Of a stretch of 64,000 bases of DNA, positions 52,982 to 63,328 are shown piece by piece. The number at the start of each line of letters is the position of its first letter. Positions within the stretch are counted from its first letter, which is position 1. The notes under the pieces were generated by a model. That model was not told the DNA's origin. It searched no databases and saw only the letters and a program-made list of their open reading frames with translations. Origin of the DNA: Choristoneura fumiferana (taxonomy: Eukaryota; Arthropoda; Insecta; Lepidoptera; Tortricidae); the NCBI RefSeq assembly GCF_025370935.1, contig NC_133499.1:5779466-5843465 (forward strand), read 5' to 3'. A program made the position numbers and the translations under genes.

Positions 52982-53690
52982 TTTAGGGTTCCGGAGCCAA
53001 AATGGCAAAAACGGAACCCTTATAGTTTCGTCAAGTCCGTCTGTCTGTCCGTCTGTCTGTCTGTCTGTCCGTCCGTCCGTATGTCACAGGCATTTTACTT
53101 GAAAACTACGAGATGTATATCAATTAAATTTGGAGTATACAGATTTCTTGTCAAAGCCGCTATTTAGTTTTGTAGTTAAATTACAAAAATAATCATTTAT
53201 AGGGGGCACTCCATACACGTAATAACAGATTTAAAAAAAAAAAACTCGCATCAACGTGTGGCACATAGTTCGACAGCTCTTTTGAAAAGATAGTAAGTAA
53301 GGTTTCTTAAAAACTTTTTTGATTAAGTGAAGATTTCCGGAAATAATCGCTCCCAAAGTAGCAAAAATTGTGTCCCACAAGCCCCCCCCCCCCTCTATCT
53401 TGTAAACCGTTTGTCCAAAAAATATGCAAAAAATATGGAAAGGTAACGCTTAATAAATACTATAAATAAAAATAAGTTTCAACATGATCGGATATACCGT
53501 TTTTGAGTTATTGCCGAAAAACTGCGCGTCTCAACAAAAGGATGTAAGTGCCGTGAAGATACGCTTTTTTCTGGTATTACATTTTAGTCAGTGTTTTAAT
53601 TGTGTTATAACGCACATAATATTACTTGATTTTTTTCGTAATGGCTAGGAACCCTATCTTGGGCGTGTCCGACACGCTCTTGGCCGGTTT
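52982..53690 (+). repeat. Family H-like element, variant subfamily
   Basis: TTTTAGGGTTCCGGAGCCAA to GGGCGTGTCCGACACGCTCT, GGCCGGTTTTTT, with a (TGTC)n tract at 53,036-53,080. The ends match 4695-5304, but the middle (ACGAGATGTATATCAATTAA, GGGGGCACTCCATACACG) differs, so this is a distinct subfamily. It lies in the putative intron. Confidence 0.7.
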
Positions 53691-55006
53691 TTTAGAACCC
53701 TGTTGTGTACTACGACGGTACTGGCTATACGACTAAAAAACCGTGAAACTTAACACTATACTGAATGTGGTCAAAGGTGTTTAGAATAACATTTTTTTAA
53801 TATTCTACTATACCCCCTAAAAGTGACCCCTGTAGCTATGTTTGAGATTCATTTATTTATTTATGTAACACCTTAGTCTTTTGGTAACCGATTTATATAT
53901 GTGTAGTGTACAAAATCGGACCACAATCGATCCAGTTAGTTAGACAAAGGTTCCTTAAACATTTCATTTTAGCCCCAAAAATCTGATCAATTTTCAATTG
54001 ATTGGAAAATTTAATTTTAAGATGCTTTGAAAATACATTGAATAGTTTATCGATTGATTCGCCGAATACGTGACTGCACAGACCTAGTTAACTCTGTTGC
54101 CACACAAAATCTATTGGAGATTCGTATTTTGAATTTTGACAGCTAATAAAAAGTAGATACGTCGATTGAATAGCGCGAACTCCATTCCATAGTCAAATGT
54201 TTGTATTGTTCTTTTAAGTTCATCGCAAAAGAAATGTCATCCATACAGCCATACCAAATTTAATTCGATTATTCCCGCCGGAGTCAGGCTGTCATCGTTC
54301 ACTGTTACCTCTCATATTCCGTTTTCTAGATTTTTTTTTACTAACGGCAAATCTACTAGGCACTGGCAAAATTGTCCTCCAATGGATCTGTCAATGGATA
54401 TAAAAAAAAACAAACATCAAACAAATTTAATTCACATTTTTTTATTGAGATAGTGTGGCAATGAACTTAATCAAACAGCCAAGCAACCTAACGTGTGGTT
54501 GCAAAACTGCAAGCGGGCTGTATACCTTGCAGACCAGTTTAAATCACGGCCGAACCAAAAAAAAACAAAATAATTTATGCTTTCTCACATAAATATTTGA
54601 CCGCTAAATTCGAAATTATAAGTTGTTAATTTGAGCGTTGATACCTGGTATTATGTCATAAAAATGTAAACTAAATTATATCATGGTGATTCTATGACAT
54701 AATGACGTGTAATTATTATAGTCACTATCATTACTTACCTTGACTTTTTAAAATTGGGACATCTTAATGTTGTTTGAGGTACAGATAGTTAAAAACAGGC
54801 TTGTAAGATAATTTAGGATCACTTTAAAATTGAGACAGAGTGACATACGTACCTACATTTTAAATATTTAGCAATATAATTCTGTCCTTTTATTTTGGAG
54901 CCCAAAAAACGATAACGTAAAAGAAAAAACGTTCATCCCCATAGATAAGTAATTTTTAGAGACATTTTTAATTCACTATATATTATATGTGTTTATTAAC
55001 TAATTA
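53691..55006. other. No gene recognised (putative intron)
   Basis: AT-rich and without repeat partners in the window apart from short words. No acceptor followed by an open frame and donor was found on either strand. Confidence 0.35.
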
Positions 55007-55186
55007 TCATCATCCCAGCCTATATACGTCCCACTGCTGGGCACAGGCCTCCTCTCAGAACAAGGGGGCTTGGGCCATAGTTCCCACGCGGGCCCAGTGC
55101 GGATTGGGAACTTCACACACACCATTGAATTGCTTCGCAGATGTGTGCAGGTTTCCTCACGATGTTTTCCTTCACCGCAAAGCTCG
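55007..55186 (-). mobile_element. SINE-A, 5'-truncated
   Basis: ATCATCATCCCAGCCTATAT to CACCGCAAAGCTCG, reverse orientation. The tRNA-like half is missing. It shares the TTCACACACACCATTGAATTG variant with old copies. Confidence 0.9.
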
Positions 55187-55446
55187 AAATTAAATAAATG
55201 ATTAATAGCCATTAAAAAACAATATAAAATATCTATATTTATTTTAACCGTTGCAGTTATTAAGTATCTCCAGTTATTCAGGTTTAATAAATCATATTGA
55301 AAAAGAAAGAATGTTATGTCCTGTAAAATAGTCTTTTATAATACAAGAGCGGAAAATAGGCTATTCCCAACTTGTTTCAGTGATGTTGAAAAACGAGCGA
55401 AGCGAATTGCTCAAAACTGATACGAGTCGGGAATTTACTACATAAA

Positions 55447-55670
55447 GGTGCGACCAAACCGCTGCTTAAAAAACGGTCACGGTACGGAATCGCAGTGACG
55501 CACCGTATGCGCACCGTTTTTATCGCATGCTCTCCACACCGCTGCTTAAAATACGGAATCGCAGTCACGTGCTGTTAACTTCAGGTCTTTACCGAACAAA
55601 AGTCGTGACGTTTACGGCACGTCACTGCGATTCCGCACCGTTTGCGTATTTTAACCAGTGGCAGTTAATT
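55447..55670. repeat. Foldback MITE-like element (CACTGCGATTCCG)
   Basis: CCAAACCGCTGCTTAAAAAA, CGGAATCGCAGTGACGCACC is inverted at GGCACGTCACTGCGATTCCG and TATTTTAACCAGTGGCAG. A direct copy of the GCTGCTTAAAATACGGAATC block sits in between (55,543-55,568). Non-coding. Confidence 0.6.
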
Positions 55671-55891
55671 AAGTGGAAAAATATTTAAATAACATCCGCA
55701 TCGAACCAGTGATTAATCTGTTTATCATACATATATAGCACCAAATTACAGATTTTAGTTATATTTTATTACTATAATATTTAAATGTGTATATTTGATT
55801 TTATATGTAGGTACAATATCGTGTTAGTACTGAAAATGATGAAATATTATGTCATCTTGATATTTAAAAATAATTAACTGAACTATATAAG

Positions 55892-56207
55892 GATTCGATT
55901 TGTAGCATTCGAAGATGGCGGATGTAGACAATATCTAATTTTGCTATTTCTGTTTCTTTGGCTAGTTGAAGTATAATTTTGATAGTGTTTTATGCGGCGA
56001 TTAACCTTAACAGTGAACAGTGATCACAAAATCCTATATTGCTCTCGTGTCTAACATTTATTAATGCGCAAGTTGTCGCCACGTGGTTTCTGGAATTTTT
56101 CTATCAATTTGCTGAAACTACAATCACCGTACAACGTCTCTCTCAAACTGGCGAAATTGTCCTATTAATTAGGACAGAAAAGCCATATTTTAAAAGAGAA
56201 GAAGAAG
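55892..56207 (+). mobile_element. Retroposon D, copy 2
   Basis: About 316 bp between 11-bp direct repeats AACTATATAAG (55,881-55,891 and 56,208-56,218). Starts GATTCGATTTGTAGCATTCG and ends GAGAAGAAGAAG. It matches 25,709-26,039 along its length with a few substitutions and a 20-bp deletion near AACGTCTCTCTCAAAC. The shared 5' end in two independent insertions suggests a defined transcription start. Confidence 0.85.
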
Positions 56208-56218
56208 AACTATATAAG

Positions 56219-56552
56219 AAAAATCGGTTAAGTGCGAGTCGGATGTACATGAAGGGTTCCGTACCTCTGTACTCTTTGCCTCTGGTTACCAAAGTACGCG
56301 TCAAGACGAATAAAACGAGTCCAAACAACAAAATAGGGTCACTCGCGTTGCCCCTAGCAACTGCCATCTGTCACCTTGACCACCTAGGAACGCCTAACAA
56401 GTTTTAGTATTTATTGTTGTTATAGCGGCCGCAGTACTACGTAATCTGTGAAAGTTTAAAATATCTAGCAATTACGGCTCAAGAGATAGAGCCCTGTGAC
56501 AGGCGGACGGACAGACAGACAGCGGAGTCTCAGTAAAAGGGCCCCGTTGGCA
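56219..56552 (+). repeat. Family G-related element
   Basis: AATCGGTTAAGTGCGAGTCG, GAAGGGTTCCGTACCTCTG, AAGAGATAGAGCCCTGTGAC and a GGACGGACAGACAGACAG tract. It shares the first 20-bp block with family G but has a different body. Confidence 0.55.
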
Positions 56553-56797
56553 CCCTGATAACCTAACCAACAAAAAGTTGGAAACCCCGACTTTGTCACT
56601 TCAAAGTTCAATATCTCAAAAACGGCTGAACCGATTTTGATAAAACACGTCTAAGAACCATCGCTAGAAAACCTGCTTTCAAATAAAAAAAAACCGCATT
56701 CAAATCGGTTCACCCGTTTTAGAGCAACGGTGCCACAGACAGACACATATAGCGGTCAAACTTATAACACCTCTCTTTTTGCGTTGGGGGTTAAAAT
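56553..56797 (-). repeat. Family I element, reverse, full length
   Basis: TAACCTAACCAACAAAAAGT, AAACCCCGACTTTGTCAC, CAATATCTCAAAAACGGCTG, CATCGCTAGAAAACCTGC and CTCTCTTTTTGCGTTGGGGG. Followed at about 56,800-56,845 by a short H end fragment. Confidence 0.7.
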
Positions 56798-57072
56798 CCG
56801 GCTAAGAGTGTGTCGGTCACGTCCAGGATAGAATTCCGTAGCCGCTGACCTGGCGGGATTTCGAGACGTCCAGCCGGGTTTTTTCGCCGGTGACAGTCCG
56901 GCACTGCCTGGGCTCTCCCTTCCCACTCCATATTTTTTTTTTAAACTTAAAAAAAAAACTTTAAACAAGTCAACAAAAACAAGGGTCTTTGGCCCTTAAG
57001 GAGAGTCTACCCCAAAAAAAAGTTAAGTCATACAATACAATGCAATATTAACACTAAGTACATTAACCCCTG

Positions 57073-57352
57073 AGCCGTGGTGGCCTCTCAAGCAGAGGAT
57101 CGTGGGTTCAAACCCCGGCTCGCACCTCTTGAGTTTTTCGAAATTCATGTGCGAAATTACATTTGAAATTTACCACGAGCTTTAACGTGAAGGAAAACAT
57201 TGTGAGGAAACCTGCACAAACCTGCGAAGTAATTAAATGCCGTGAGTGAAGTTCCCAATCCGCACTGGGCCCGTGTGAGAGCTACGGGCCAAGCCCTCTC
57301 ATTCTGGAGGCCTGTGCCCAGCAGTGGAACGTATATAGGCCAAGATGATAAT
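57073..57352 (+). mobile_element. SINE-A with deletion of most of the A-box region
   Basis: GCCGTGGTGGCCTCTCAAGC joins directly across 23 bp that other copies carry between TGGCCT and CTCAAGC; the deletion spans two CCT words. The B box GTGGGTTCAAACCCC and the rest are present. Several substitutions mark an old copy. Confidence 0.85.
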
Positions 57353-57659
57353 AATGTCATTAAACCTCGTATTTTATTCCTGAGTAAAATAAATAAGGTG
57401 GAGGCTCTGAGATCTTGCTCTATAATTTGTTTTAATAATACGTGCGTAGTCGCCTTTATTATGTATTAATTTATATTTACGACAACGGCAGTCTGTTTGA
57501 GCGTCAAAAGGCCTTATTTAGTATGATTGTCATGACGCGTTACATCATTTACCGGGTCTTTTGTGTTAGGTGAACCAGTAATGATATTAGAAGGTCAATA
57601 ACCGTGCAGTTTACATACAGTGGCACATGCTTTAAGCATAATAGAGAACATATAAGCAA
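57353..57659. other. No gene recognised
   Basis: Nothing identifiable; no repeat partner in the window. Confidence 0.3.
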
Positions 57660-57850
57660 GCATTTTTTACAAGGTTTTATTTAATTACAAGTTTTAATTT
57701 AACTTGCCCTGTTTGTAAGGGTCAAATCTTACAAGTTCATTTTGATACATCTCCAGGGGTCGGATTGACTTGAAATTATTACATATGTGAGTTGAATTAC
57801 AATCCGAGTAGGTATAGTCAGGAAAAAAAACTCGTGTTCAGAATTACATT
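57660..57850 (+). repeat. Family U fragment
   Basis: AATCTTACAAGTTCATTTTG, CCAGGGGTCGGATTGACTTG and AGTCAGGAAAAAAAACTCG are a diverged U copy. From 57,860 to 58,370 nothing further is recognised. Confidence 0.45.
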
Positions 57851-58369
57851 TTTAACTATCATAACGATTCACAGTAACTTAAGGAAAAGGTTAGTTAATA
57901 ATAAAGAAACTCCAGTTCCTGAGACTGTCGACTCGGGCCAGACTTCTTTTACAAACTGACAATTGACGATCGCTTTTCCCGCGTCCAGATCTCAGGCTCT
58001 GTCAAGCGCGCCACGCATGGCAACACTGGCGTTTTGTAAGTGCTGTAATGCCAATCCTTAATAAACCACGCATGGTAATGACCATACAAGGGCCGTACTC
58101 ATAATTCTACATAATATATCTTTGTTTTTGATAAATTAGTGGAATAATTTTTGAGATATCTTAAAAATCAACGAAGTTATGTACGTTATGGCCCTTTAGA
58201 CAGAGATATCCGTTATGGACTTTGACGTCATAAATTCTATGACGACCATAGAAAGTCCACACTAAATTTTATTTATCTATTTCTAGAGACGGCATGCTAA
58301 TTTTTTTCGCTCATTCAACAGATTGATTCTCCTCTCAATGTGATCGTGCCGTAAATTACTACTATGAGT

Positions 58370-58440
58370 AAATTTACAGCGACAGACAGACAGATAGGCA
58401 GACAGACAGACACACGAGGGACCCTGTAAGGGTTCCGATT
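58370..58440 (-). repeat. GACA microsatellite with repeat-end sequence
   Basis: GCGACAGACAGACAGATAGG, CAGACAGACAGACACACGAG and CCTGTAAGGGTTCCGATTC resemble the tract-plus-end of families G/H/I. Confidence 0.5.
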
Positions 58441-58572
58441 CGTTACTCGAATATACAGTACCTATACAGTGCTCTAAAAACAAAGACAATGCAAAATAAC
58501 TCGGTCACCAAAAAGCAAGTCCAAAGATTAAAACTGTTTGAACAGAAGCGCACCAATTTGTCAATTAAATTA

Positions 58573-58990
58573 AAGAATTTCCTTGCTCACCCGCGACCTT
58601 ACGATAGCTAAGCTTATGCAAGATATGCGTGTTCATGCAGTTCCTCCACCTCCACACTGTAAGAACACACAAACCCATCCATCACCACCACCACACTACA
58701 CTGACGCGTTTCGAAGTCAACCAGAGCTCATCTTCAGAGTGACACAACCGTTCACCATGCTACCAGTTGTTAGACTCTAACAAAAGGTTGGTAAGGTTAA
58801 AGGTTGTGTCACTCTGAAGATGAGCTCTGGTTGAGTTCGAAACGCGTCAGTTTAGTGTGGTGGTGGTGATAGATGGGTTTGTGTGATTTGTGTGTGTTCT
58901 AACAGTGTGGAGGTGGAGGAACTGCATGAACACGCATATTTTGCATAAGCTTAGCTATCGTAAGGTCGCGGGTGAGCAAGGAAATTCTTT
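58573..58990. mobile_element. Family K foldback, best-preserved hairpin
   Basis: The left arm (58,573-58,752) and right arm (58,802-58,990) are near-perfect inverse copies: TTTCCTTGCTCACCCGCGAC, TTCATGCAGTTCCTCCACCT, ACTGACGCGTTTCGAAGTCA, GAGCTCATCTTCAGAGTGAC and their complements. The loop is about 50 bp. No ORF of note. Confidence 0.8.
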
Positions 58991-59247
58991 TTCATCACAC
59001 TTGCTCGTAAACAGTGTCGTAACGTGCAGGCTTCCTTGGTTGCAACCCCCCAAATAAAACCCTCGACCTTAATGTGCTTGTCATGAAACCCGTGGTCGGT
59101 AAATGAGTCATTGCGCGTATTAATTTTGCTGTCATAAAGCCCAAGGTCGGTAAATGAGTCAATGCCCGTACTGATGCCCGCCGCCACACCACCGCCCGTC
59201 AGGCGCATGCTGCGGGAGGGGGAGGGCGGCGCTGCCAAGAGTGCAGC
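58987..59247 (-). CDS. Coding-like segment with a 51-bp internal duplication, unrecognised
   Basis: On the minus strand an acceptor-like CCTTAG ends at 59,248, and an open frame runs from there to the K element. It begins G/A-rich (A-A-P-P-S-P-S-R-S, then G-G-G-V-A-A-G-I) and contains D-S-F-T-D-L-G-L-Y-D-S-K-I-N followed 51 bp later by D-S-F-T-D-H-G-F-H-D-K-H-I-K. The segment is GC-rich relative to its surroundings and single-copy here. A donor is not evident. It could be a gene fragment, part of an unknown element, or a chance frame. Confidence 0.3.
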
Positions 59248-59328
59248 CTAAGGTATCGCCAATATTTGGATCAACTATATTTTTTCTTTTAGAAATATAA
59301 AATTTTACTCGCAGATTTGATGAAAAAC

Positions 59329-59440
59329 ATTGTATGTCGCACGGGCGGTACTTGAATTACGAACATCGACTCATTAACTCTCTCTCTAATAGACTCTCGT
59401 TCGTAATTCCTTATTTACCGCCCTTACGGCACAATGTACT
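59329..59440. repeat. Hairpin MITE-like element (TTCGTAATT)
   Basis: CATTGTATGTCGCACGGGCG, TTGAATTACGAAC pairs with GTTCGTAATTCCTTATTTAC, GCCCTTACGGCACAATGTA. A K right end (59,444-59,491) abuts it. Confidence 0.65.
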
Positions 59441-59668
59441 ATTAGTTCATTGATATGGACCTCCGCAAAGTAACGCCTGATTCAATAAATCACCAATTCG
59501 TCTTAGTCTCGCATGCAGGAAGATGTCAAAAGTTATTACTCAGATACGTCACTAATCGGTAGCTATGCGGTACTGCGCATGCGGCTTGACTGTGGCTTTA
59601 TTAAGAGCGCTCGTGTGTCCACTGTCTCACGATTAGGTGACAGGTGTCTCATCCCACTTAACAAAGGT

Positions 59669-59945
59669 ATTTTTTTTAATCGACTGGATGACAAACGAGC
59701 AAGTGCGTCTCCTGATGGCAAGAGATCACGACCGCCCATAGACACCTGCAACACCTGGGGATTGCAGATGCGTTGCCAACCTAGAAGCCTAAGATGGGAT
59801 ACCTCAAGTGCCAGTAATTTCACCGGCTGTCTTACTCTCCACGCCGAAACACAACAGTGCTACACGGCAAGATTAACGAGCAAGATGGTAGTAGCAATCC
59901 GGGCGGACCTTACACAAGGTCCTGCCACCTGCCTGCTGGTATCCT
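59669..59945 (+). repeat. Family F repeat, third copy
   Basis: TTTTTTTAATCGACTGGATG, ACAAACGAGCAAGTGCGTCT, TTGCAGATGCGTTGCCAACC, CCAGTAATTTCACCGGCTGT and AGTAGCAATCCGGGCGGACC, ending CCTACTAATCCTACTAAT. It lacks the AAGCACTGCTGCTT block. ORFs are repeat-derived. Confidence 0.75.
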
Positions 59946-60068
59946 ACTAATCCTACTAATATTGCAGTGTCTCTTGACACAGGTATCTTAATACTTAAAA
60001 GGAGGCACCGACCTGTAATCTGCTAAATTGAGTAAGATACTGAATAAACTGTTTTTAATTTTATGTAC

Positions 60069-60506
60069 ATTATAAATTTCAGCTTGATACCTCGACGCGT
60101 TCCCGAGAAAAAGGGTCTTGACAGACAGACAGACGGACAAAAAGTGATCCTATAAGGGTTCCGTTTTTTCCTTTTGAGGTACGGAACCCTAAAAATAAAT
60201 TAAAGCCGTGGTGGCCTAGTGGTTTGACCTATCGCCTCTCAAGCAGAGGGTCGTGGGTTCGAACCTCGGCTCGCACCTCTGAGTTTTTCGAAATTCATGT
60301 GCGGAATTACATTTGAAATTTACCACGAGCTTTGCGGTGAAGGAAAACATCGTGAGGAAACCTGCACAAACCTGCGAAGCGATTCAATGGTGCGTGCGAA
60401 GTTCCCAATCCGCACTGGGCCCGCGTGGGAACTATGGCCCAAGCCCTCTTGATCTGAGAGGAGGCCTGTGCCCAGCAGTGGGACGTATATAGGCTGGGAT
60501 GATGAT
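60069..60506 (+). mobile_element. Composite retroposon: family G 3' part joined to full SINE-A
   Basis: 60,069-60,196 is the G 3' end (TTCAGCTTGATACCTCGACG to GAGGTACGGAACCC). 60,204-60,506 is a full SINE-A (A box TGGCCTAGTGG, B box GTGGGTTCGAACC, (GAT)n end). The junction AACCCTAAAAATAAATTAAAG is identical, inverted, to that at 50,281-50,305. The SINE shares the CCTCTTGATCTGAGAGG variant with that copy, so both derive from one composite. Confidence 0.85.
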
Positions 60507-60509
60507 AAA

Positions 60510-61070
60510 TGTGAGTTTGTGAAGATGTTTGGAGGTTTCTGACTCAATCAGGTCTAAAACGGTATCCCGCAAGAACTATGCTATTTTCCGGGATAAAATC
60601 TATCCGTGTGATGCATTGACACCTATGTACTGGACTGCATGTTTCTTACATCAAAACGGCGCACAAAAACAGTTCACAGCGCGGTTTTGTGAACAGTTCA
60701 CTATAGTCTGTTGATGTCCGTGACAGGGGTTGTGTCAAAGTAATATTGTTGATTGATGCGCCGCGCGTTTTGTTCCAAACAGTCAGTCTAGTGCCGTACG
60801 GTACATATGTCGATGGTGTGATGGATAATTCGTTTGTAAAAATGCGTGTATTTGTATTTCGTATTACTTATAATACCTTTAATAATTATGCCCGCGTTCT
60901 CAGACACTGGAAACGCGCCTAAATACAGGTTAAATGACGTCTAAACAACAACAATCTTGTACCGTCGGTGTTGACGTAGGTTCGCGTCCATTCAGAGGGA
61001 AATTTCCTAACAACTGGTTTGGGGCGTGCCCTTAGAACTTTCTGGACTTTAATTTAATCTTTGGAAGGTT
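60510..61070. other. No gene recognised; J fragments at the edges
   Basis: TATCCCGCAAGAACTATGC, TTTTCCGGGATAAAATCTATC at 60,563-60,604 is family J-like. 60,610-61,070 has no recognised feature. Confidence 0.35.
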
Positions 61071-61074
61071 CACC

Positions 61075-61235
61075 GAAGAAAAATCCGGCCAAGAGCGACG
61101 TGATTTTTGGCGTAGAGATAGTTTATGGGCCCGAGAGTGACATAGGCTACTTTTTATCCCGGAAAAATGCAGTTCCCGAGGGAACAGCGCGCGATAACCG
61201 AATACCACGCGGGCGGAGCTGCGGGTAAAAGCTTG
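61075..61235 (-). repeat. Family J-related fragment
   Basis: GCGACGTGATTTTTGGCGTA, TATGGGCCCGAGAGTGACAT, CTACTTTTTATCCCGGAAAAA and GGGCGGAGCTGCGGGTAAAA. Relatives at 29,330-29,385 and 34,235-34,260. Confidence 0.5.
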
Positions 61236-61390
61236 TATATATATAGAATTGCTCGTTTAATGGTATTAGATAGATAGATTATGTTGCAAATAGTTGGCAT
61301 AAGCCAACAAAATACTAAATGAAATGAAGTGAAATTACCTAAATTGTTTATTGTATTATCACAGTCACATAAAAAAAATGTTTGTAGTGT

Positions 61391-61531
61391 ACGGTCACCG
61401 ATTTTAATTCGTGGGCCTCCATGGAACCTATTCAAAAGTCATTACGATTTTCCCTGTTAATTAAGGCGATGTCACTATGACGTTTACTGTGAAATGGTTC
61501 CATGGTGGCTTTTGATAAAGTCCTTGACCGT
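61391..61531. mobile_element. AA MITE, short intact copy
   Basis: ACGGTCACCGATTTTAATTC, CCTCCATGGAACC at the left and GGTTCCATGGTGGC, AAAGTCCTTGACCGT at the right are inverted. The middle has CATTACGATTTT...CACTATGACGTTTACTG as at 13,805-13,857. Confidence 0.7.
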
Positions 61532-61544
61532 GCTTCCATGAACG

Positions 61545-61665
61545 TAAAGTGGGGGTGATTTTTTTCCCTATAGTGCAGGGTATCGTTGTTAGCCCGTGCT
61601 TTTTTCGTAAAGGCTACGGAATCCTATCTTGGGCGTCCGACACGCTCTTGGCCGGATTTTTTTAT
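61545..61665 (+). repeat. Family H fragments
   Basis: AAAGTGGGGGTGATTTTTTT and GGGTATCGTTG belong to the middle of H. TTCGTAAAGGCTACGGAATCC, GGGCGTCCGACACGCTC, GGCCGGATTTTTT are its 3' end; the intervening part is deleted. Confidence 0.6.
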
Positions 61666-61816
61666 TACTTTACTCATTTTTAGAGGTCATGTTCAAAAAC
61701 TTGTTTTTATTACTGTCTTATTTTGAAAGTCCAAATTGTAACATTGAAACTTTATTATGAAATCGTGTACTTATAATATATACCTACTTTATATTTAAGT
61801 AAAGAAGCAGCCTTCC

Positions 61817-61898
61817 TCATCATCATCATCTCAGCCGTAGGACGTCCACTGTTGGACATAGGCTTCCCCCACAGACCTCCAGTTGCTTCGGTCAGCAG
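61817..61898 (-). pseudogene. RTE-type LINE 3' end, very short
   Basis: (ATC)n, TCAGCCGTAGGACGTCCACT, GTTGGACATAGGCTTCCCCC. On the minus strand it reads W-R-S-V-G-E-A-Y-V-Q-Q-W-T-S-Y-G-stop. About 80 bp remain; otherwise identical in kind to 30,849-31,042. Confidence 0.75.
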
Positions 61899-61975
61899 CC
61901 TTCCTAATTAAGCTAAAATGCTTATAATAGGAGGTAGCATTCACTCTGCCTAAATCGGGAATCGAACCGGTTGAT

Positions 61976-62330
61976 GACAAAAAACCCGCCAAGTGCGAGT
62001 CGGGTTTAAAATTGCTGTCAATTTTTGAGCCGGTCACATTTTAAATGGGTCCCGACTGCTGAACTTTAAAGTTACTTAAAAAGTTCTCGATCAGCAGATA
62101 GTTTTATTTCCTTTTGTTTTTGTTTTTTAATTATGTTTTTTCGCACTTTTTTGATGTGCTAGGAAGAATGGTAGCTTAGAAGTGAGTGAGAAAGATTATA
62201 ATTTGGTACCTAACTGTATTGTTACTATAAAAAAACCCTTTTAAAATGTTATATTGAAGAAAGAAAGAAGTTTTTTTCGTCTATTATTATATAGCTATAC
62301 CTACTCTATGTCACTTCGACAGTATTGATA
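61976..62330. other. Family G start fragment; otherwise unassigned
   Basis: AACCCGCCAAGTGCGAGTCGG (61,985-62,005) is the start word of G. AATGGGTCCCGACTGCTGAAC belongs with the hairpin at 29,625. 62,090-62,330 holds no feature. Confidence 0.4.
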
Positions 62331-62332
62331 AC

Positions 62333-62985
62333 CAGGGGTGGAAAGTGACCCACTTCACCCGAGATATTTCTGGAGCTCGAACGAAGTGAGAGCGCCAATA
62401 GTTCGAGGGGAAATGGGTAATTTTACCCGATTTAGACATTCTACTTTTCATTTCAACTGTGAGGAAAGTAAAATAGTACAAAAATAATAATAATAATAAA
62501 TTAAATTTCAGTATTCAGTATTCACTAAATTGAATTTACTTATATCCAACCTCCAACGGTATCTTTTCGACCTGGCCACTTGCCACGGCCGACTATAAAA
62601 AAAATCGAGTTGGTCTCGACACGACCAAGGAGCTTATATACCTACAAAACTGGAGGTCGAATGCCGAACGAAGAAGTTTGACCTTTATTTCTCATTTATA
62701 TATTCTTCTTTCTTTCACATTTCACGAATGACTTCCATCTCTTTCTTAACCTAACTAAAGAATGAGATTGAATATGTTTGTGACGTTCAACCTCCAGTGT
62801 TGTATATGTATAAGCTCCTTGGTCACGACGTGCATCTAGATGGCCATGCCGAAACGTGAAAAAAAACTGTCATTGACGTAACTCAATTATCTTTGACTCA
62901 GTGGCTAATCGAAAACATAAAAAAAAATACTTTCCACCCTAGAGATGAAAACGTAATTTTCCACCCGGCTATCTATCCATGAAAA
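62333..62985 (+). mobile_element. Family L foldback element (copy 2)
   Basis: Same order as 41,113-41,755: GGGTGGAAAGTGACCCACTT, GCGCCAATAGTTCGAGGGGA, CGACTATAAAAAAAATCGAG, GACCAAGGAGCTTATATACC, TTCAACCTCCAGTGTTGTAT, GCATCTAGATGGCCATGCCG, ACTTTCCACCCTAGAGATGA. One internal arm segment is shortened. Confidence 0.7.
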
Positions 62986-63119
62986 TTAAACTTTCCGAAC
63001 AGGAGAAATGAAAAATCTATTGATCGGTAGGTACATCATAAGTTCGTTAAAAACCGTCCAGCCGTTTAGGCTACAGATAGGACAAAAAGAGGCATATCTA
63101 GGTACACCTACGTTTGAAA

Positions 63120-63328
63120 AATATAACCCTCTTTTGGGCATTCAGGTAAACAATTGAACGCTTCTTCATTAAAAGTGACTTGTCATCTAAACTCACTGAT
63201 TGCATCACTTCGCCATTTTTTTAACCCCACAATTTAGCAGAAACATGATAATTGGGAATCTCCAATAGCGAATCCTGTTTTCCAAATATTATAGCAATTT
63301 AGAATTTTACAAGTCTTGACGATAAATT
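63120..63328. other. No gene recognised
   Basis: AT-rich; ends at the LINE tail. Confidence 0.3.

Noticed and set aside
58951..59238. Taking the 95-codon frame as starting at a Met
   Set aside because: The apparent first residue is a TTG codon; the segment is listed only as an unrecognised coding-like stretch entered through an acceptor.
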